From Amorphochlora amoebiformis (taxonomy: Eukaryota > Cercozoa > Chlorarachniophyceae), in the NCBI GenBank assembly GCA_054601695.1, contig BAAHQB010000197.1, forward strand, positions 62,001 through 126,000: a stretch of 64,000 bases of DNA, written 5' to 3'. Position 1 is the stretch's first letter; each line of letters opens with the position of its first letter. The notes under the pieces were generated by a model. That model was not told the DNA's origin, did no database searches, and saw only the letters and a list, made by a program, of their open reading frames with translations. This document shows positions 1-64,000 of this stretch, in pieces. The position numbers were made by a program, and so were the translations under genes.

Positions 1-11159
<11,159 letters not shown>

Positions 11160-11302
11160 TATGGGAGATGTTGGGGCTTACTTGAGTACACTATGTATCT
11201 GTATCTCTTCCGGGCCTCGAAGTGTTAGTGAGTGTGTGTGTATGAGTATGGGATGTAAAGATATATATATATATATATATATGTATATGTATATACATAT
11301 AT

Positions 11303-11368
<66 letters not shown>

Positions 11369-11455
11369 ATATGTATAGAGAAATATTGTATGTTTTATGT
11401 ATATTAGTTTATGTATTATGTATATGTATATAAATTATATATGTATAGGCTCCAC
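11160..11455. other. Spacer between SNF2 and SAM-WW genes
   Basis: Region of 296 bp between the TGA at 11159 and the candidate start at 11456. It has about 100 bp of unique GT-rich DNA, then (TA)n from 11260. No clear promoter motif or polyadenylation site was identified. Confidence 0.5.
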
Positions 11456-18016
<6,561 letters not shown>

Positions 18017-18874
18017 TGTTATGGAGGAAATCAACCTCGCCAAAGTAGCTCAGAAGTTGAGGTCTAAAACGCTTCTGGGCCGCCGTCAGTGCAACTTAAT
18101 GGAGCGCGCATCAGTATCTAGTCTCCAGAGTCTGCGCCTGTATGTCTTATGTATCGACCGTGATCAATCAGAGCCTCCACTAGTCCAGTCTGAGATATAT
18201 CCATGTTTAAGTAGTAGAGTACGAGACCGCATCGCTAGAAGCACTCTCAGGCCATCTCTAGCACACGATAACTGGTTTATCTAGAGTATATGTTTACAGC
18301 ATCGTGAATCTTATTCGTGATCATGTGATACTGCATCATCATTCTAGTCATAACCGTTAGAATTCTAATATAACAAGCCTCTGGTTTACTCTCTGGTTTA
18401 ATTACACATTAAGCTACCGTGACTCTAGCTAGTCTGGTGACTACTCCACTACTGGATATCTATCTAGATATATGAAATCTAACATATCTTCTAGATCTTC
18501 CCATTGGCCTTGAGGTGATTTAGATGACGTCTTATAATCATGATAATTATAATTACGAACTCATGAGTTTGCGGCCATCTCTAGATCTGTAGTAGATCAC
18601 CGTCTCTAGAAAATTGGAATTCTATATGATTAGAACTAAGATCGAGTACACATCAAACTCCTCCTTACCGCTCAGGAAGGGATAATTATGCACTTGAGTC
18701 CTTTTCCCGCATGTAGTACTGCGCGCACTTGTGATCACCGAGCTCAAGAGAAATCTAAATAATCAAAACATATCGTCGCATATTATGTATGTATATATAT
18801 ATATATGTCAAGAGGAACATTGTACCTTTATGTGTCTATGGGTCATGTACATAATACTAATAATTCTATATTGT

Positions 18875-18916
<42 letters not shown>

Positions 18917-19042
18917 ATATATATTATACACGAAATGTGTCTATATGTATGTATACTATACACAAATACACGCATATATATTATGTATACATATACTACA
19001 TATATATGTTATCGTTTAGAGAAGTAATACCCATTCCTTTCT
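18017..19042. other. Convergent spacer with CTAG/GATC-rich, TA-repeat-free block
   Basis: Between the stop of the SAM-WW gene and the stop of HAUS5. From 18017 to about 18785 there is no microsatellite; the block has about a dozen CTAG sites and several GATC sites. An 87-codon ORF at 18021-18284 opens it but has no recognisable similarity. From 18790 onward it is (TA)n with short unique pieces. Confidence 0.7.
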
Positions 19043-32014
<12,972 letters not shown>

Positions 32015-32138
32015 GAGAGGGTAATGAATTCCCGCCTTCTGTGAAGTGTCACTCAAGATGACATAGTTGGTCGGGTTGAAGTGAATAAATCGGCTGCATC
32101 TGACACGTGGAATCCTCTCCAGAAATAGAAACAATAAC
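32015..32138. promoter_or_regulatory. Shared bidirectional promoter, HAUS5 / IST1-C2
   Basis: The two start codons (32014 minus, 32139 plus) are separated by only 124 bp, so transcription of both genes must be driven from here or from within the 5' coding ends. The spacer is free of (TA)n and of balanced composition, unlike the introns. It contains TTCCCGCC at 32029-32036, which resembles an E2F/DP binding site. That would suit a mitotic gene, but one 8-bp match is weak evidence. No TATA box is evident in either direction. Confidence 0.6.
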
Positions 32139-48184
<16,046 letters not shown>

Positions 48185-49193
48185 ATCTGGACCAGTCTAG
48201 CAGTGGCTATTTAGAATCAGATATCACAGTTCGTAAAATACCATCACTGAACCTCGAATTATTATGATTTACTAACTTTAGTACACTCTAGCGACTACCT
48301 AAGCTTACTAGGACTACACAGTACATGATAGTCTCAAAGAGTCTAGATAGTCCTAGTAGTATGTCCAGTACGTAGTATCTAGCTTGTCTAAAGCCTGATA
48401 ATTCAAGTAACAAAAATCTAGAGATACCTTGACTAGCTTGAACAACATATACTAGATATATCATGATAACTACATACATGTATATCTAGTATATGTATGT
48501 GTGTGTGCGGCAAACTGTGATAACTGAACAAATAACATACTAAATTCGCGAGATTGTTGTGTATACATTTACTATGATATTTGGTTGAAATTTCTTGGGA
48601 TTTAAGGTCTTCGAATTCTGAGTTCTAGGAGTTATCTCTATGTATCATAGTAATCATAAATATATCATGGATACTGCAATTTATCAAATGATGCAGTGAT
48701 CATGGTACGTAAGCGTAGTATAGTATAGTGAGGCTACATATACGTACGCAAGCCTTCAGTTTGGCGTTTGCATGCGCGTACGTACGAACTATTGCCAGGT
48801 ACGTGCGTATCACGGTACGTACATCATACTTATTACGGTCCAACACGGTGTAATATCACGTTTACGTAGCTTGGGTACAAGCTTACTGCGGTGTTTCTGC
48901 TACGCACATACAGGCAGTTACAACGGTATTAGAGCACAGCGGTATCACTACTGTGGCCATGAATCTGCTCCAATGATGCGTACCGCATTTATGTGAATAC
49001 TGTACGTACGTATCCATACGTACGTATGTTTACATACCTATGGATCCGGGTACAAGTAATTCGGCCTGTCCTATTCTAGCACGTACGTGCCTTGACATGT
49101 GCCAACTAAAGAGTGTATACACGTACAGTATCTAGAGTATACGTACATAATGGTATACCTACCAAAACTAAGTAGTACTATAAAGTTATACAT

Positions 49194-49241
<48 letters not shown>

Positions 49242-49463
49242 TACACAAATGTGTATATACACACATGTATATATATATATATATATCTAGTATATATAAT
49301 ATATACTTCACATATATCATGACTATGATCTGACTTGGTTCGGCGTGTGATCGAGTATCTAGAGTATTTAGACATTGATGATCATGGCTATATAAGTTGG
49401 TATAGCTAGTCGTACACTCGAATCAGTCTGGCCACGATTAAGTCACATCGTCATCGGCCAGTA
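48185..49463. other. Convergent spacer with CTAG- and TACGTA-rich block
   Basis: Lies between the TAG of the IST1-C2 gene (48184) and the TAA of the tail-anchored gene (49464). From 48185 to about 49195 and from 49310 to 49463 there is no microsatellite. CTAG occurs about 18 times, with many GATC, TACGTACG and CACGGT words. No tRNA or credible ORF is seen. Confidence 0.7.
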
Positions 49464-53043
<3,580 letters not shown>

Positions 53044-53110
53044 GTTGTGACAAAAGACGCTGCTGGAGATACCCGATTTGTGGCCTGCATTTATACATAT
53101 ATATTGTACA

Positions 53111-53150
<40 letters not shown>

Positions 53151-53270
53151 CTAAAATAGTATGTTCCCATACAAATTTAATATATAGATAACTCTATACA
53201 TGTATGTATAACATCGTATTGTATAATATAATATATGTATGTGTATGTATATGTATATATGTATAAAGAC

Positions 53271-53314
<44 letters not shown>

Positions 53315-53347
53315 TATATATACATATATATATATATATATACACTA
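53044..53347. other. Spacer between the two minus-strand genes
   Basis: Region of 304 bp between the multi-pass gene stop (53348) and the start codon of the downstream gene (53043). It is mostly (TA)n with two short unique pieces. It must hold the downstream promoter if the two are separate genes; no motif was recognised. Confidence 0.5.

Positions 53348-64000
<10,653 letters not shown>

Noticed and set aside
18021-18284. 87-codon plus-strand ORF (MEEINLAKVAQKL...) just after the SAM-WW stop
   Set aside because: No similarity recognised, no intron although every gene here is intron-dense, and it lies in the compositionally odd convergent spacer.
48185-49463. Search for tRNA or other structured RNA in the unique spacer DNA
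   Set aside because: No A/B-box pair or cloverleaf could be recognised by eye.

Overview
This window is nuclear DNA from an intron-dense eukaryote. The species cannot be named from the sequence. Almost everything between short unique islands is (TA)n microsatellite. The islands join, with GT/AG borders and unbroken reading phase, into six protein-coding genes with many short exons (mostly 30-110 nt). Coding DNA is roughly 8 kb of 64 kb. Exons are of balanced base composition, while introns are extremely AT-rich and carry (TA)n, GA/CT, TTAGGG-like arrays and decayed copies of neighbouring exons. Augmin and ESCRT genes and TTAGGG-like repeats fit many lineages (animals, plants, several protist groups), so I do not go beyond 'eukaryote'.

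Layout. (1) <1-11159 (+): C-terminal part of an ATRX/ARIP4 (RAD54L2)-type SWI2/SNF2 ATPase. (2) about 11456-18016 (+): a SAM + WW domain protein whose first exons are uncertain. (3) 32014-19043 (-): a complete 28-exon gene for augmin subunit HAUS5/AUG5 (628 aa). (4) 32139-48184 (+): a complete 24-exon gene for an IST1-domain protein (ESCRT-III cofactor) that also contains a C2 domain and ends in a MIM-like motif (432 aa). (5) 53043-49464 (-): an unrecognised Ser/Arg-rich protein with a C-terminal membrane anchor. (6) >64000-53348 (-): an unrecognised multi-pass membrane protein, cut by the window edge.

Genes 3 and 4 are divergent, with start codons only 124 bp apart, so a mitotic-spindle factor and an ESCRT cofactor probably share a promoter; an E2F-like site lies between them. 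The two convergent spacers (18017-19042 and 48185-49463) contain the only long (TA)n-free blocks. They share a peculiar composition rich in CTAG and GATC.

The most unusual pattern is structural. Pieces of exons, usually the 3' end with its splice donor, recur as diverged copies inside neighbouring introns, separated by (TA)n. One exon family in gene 4 has been tandemly duplicated, and its last copy is already broken. A dispersed repeat family with a shared '...CTAACAATATATA' end sits in the introns of four genes. No tRNA, rRNA, CRISPR array or bacterial-type feature was seen. Exon borders are my own manual calls from splice consensus and phase; no alignment or transcript was available.
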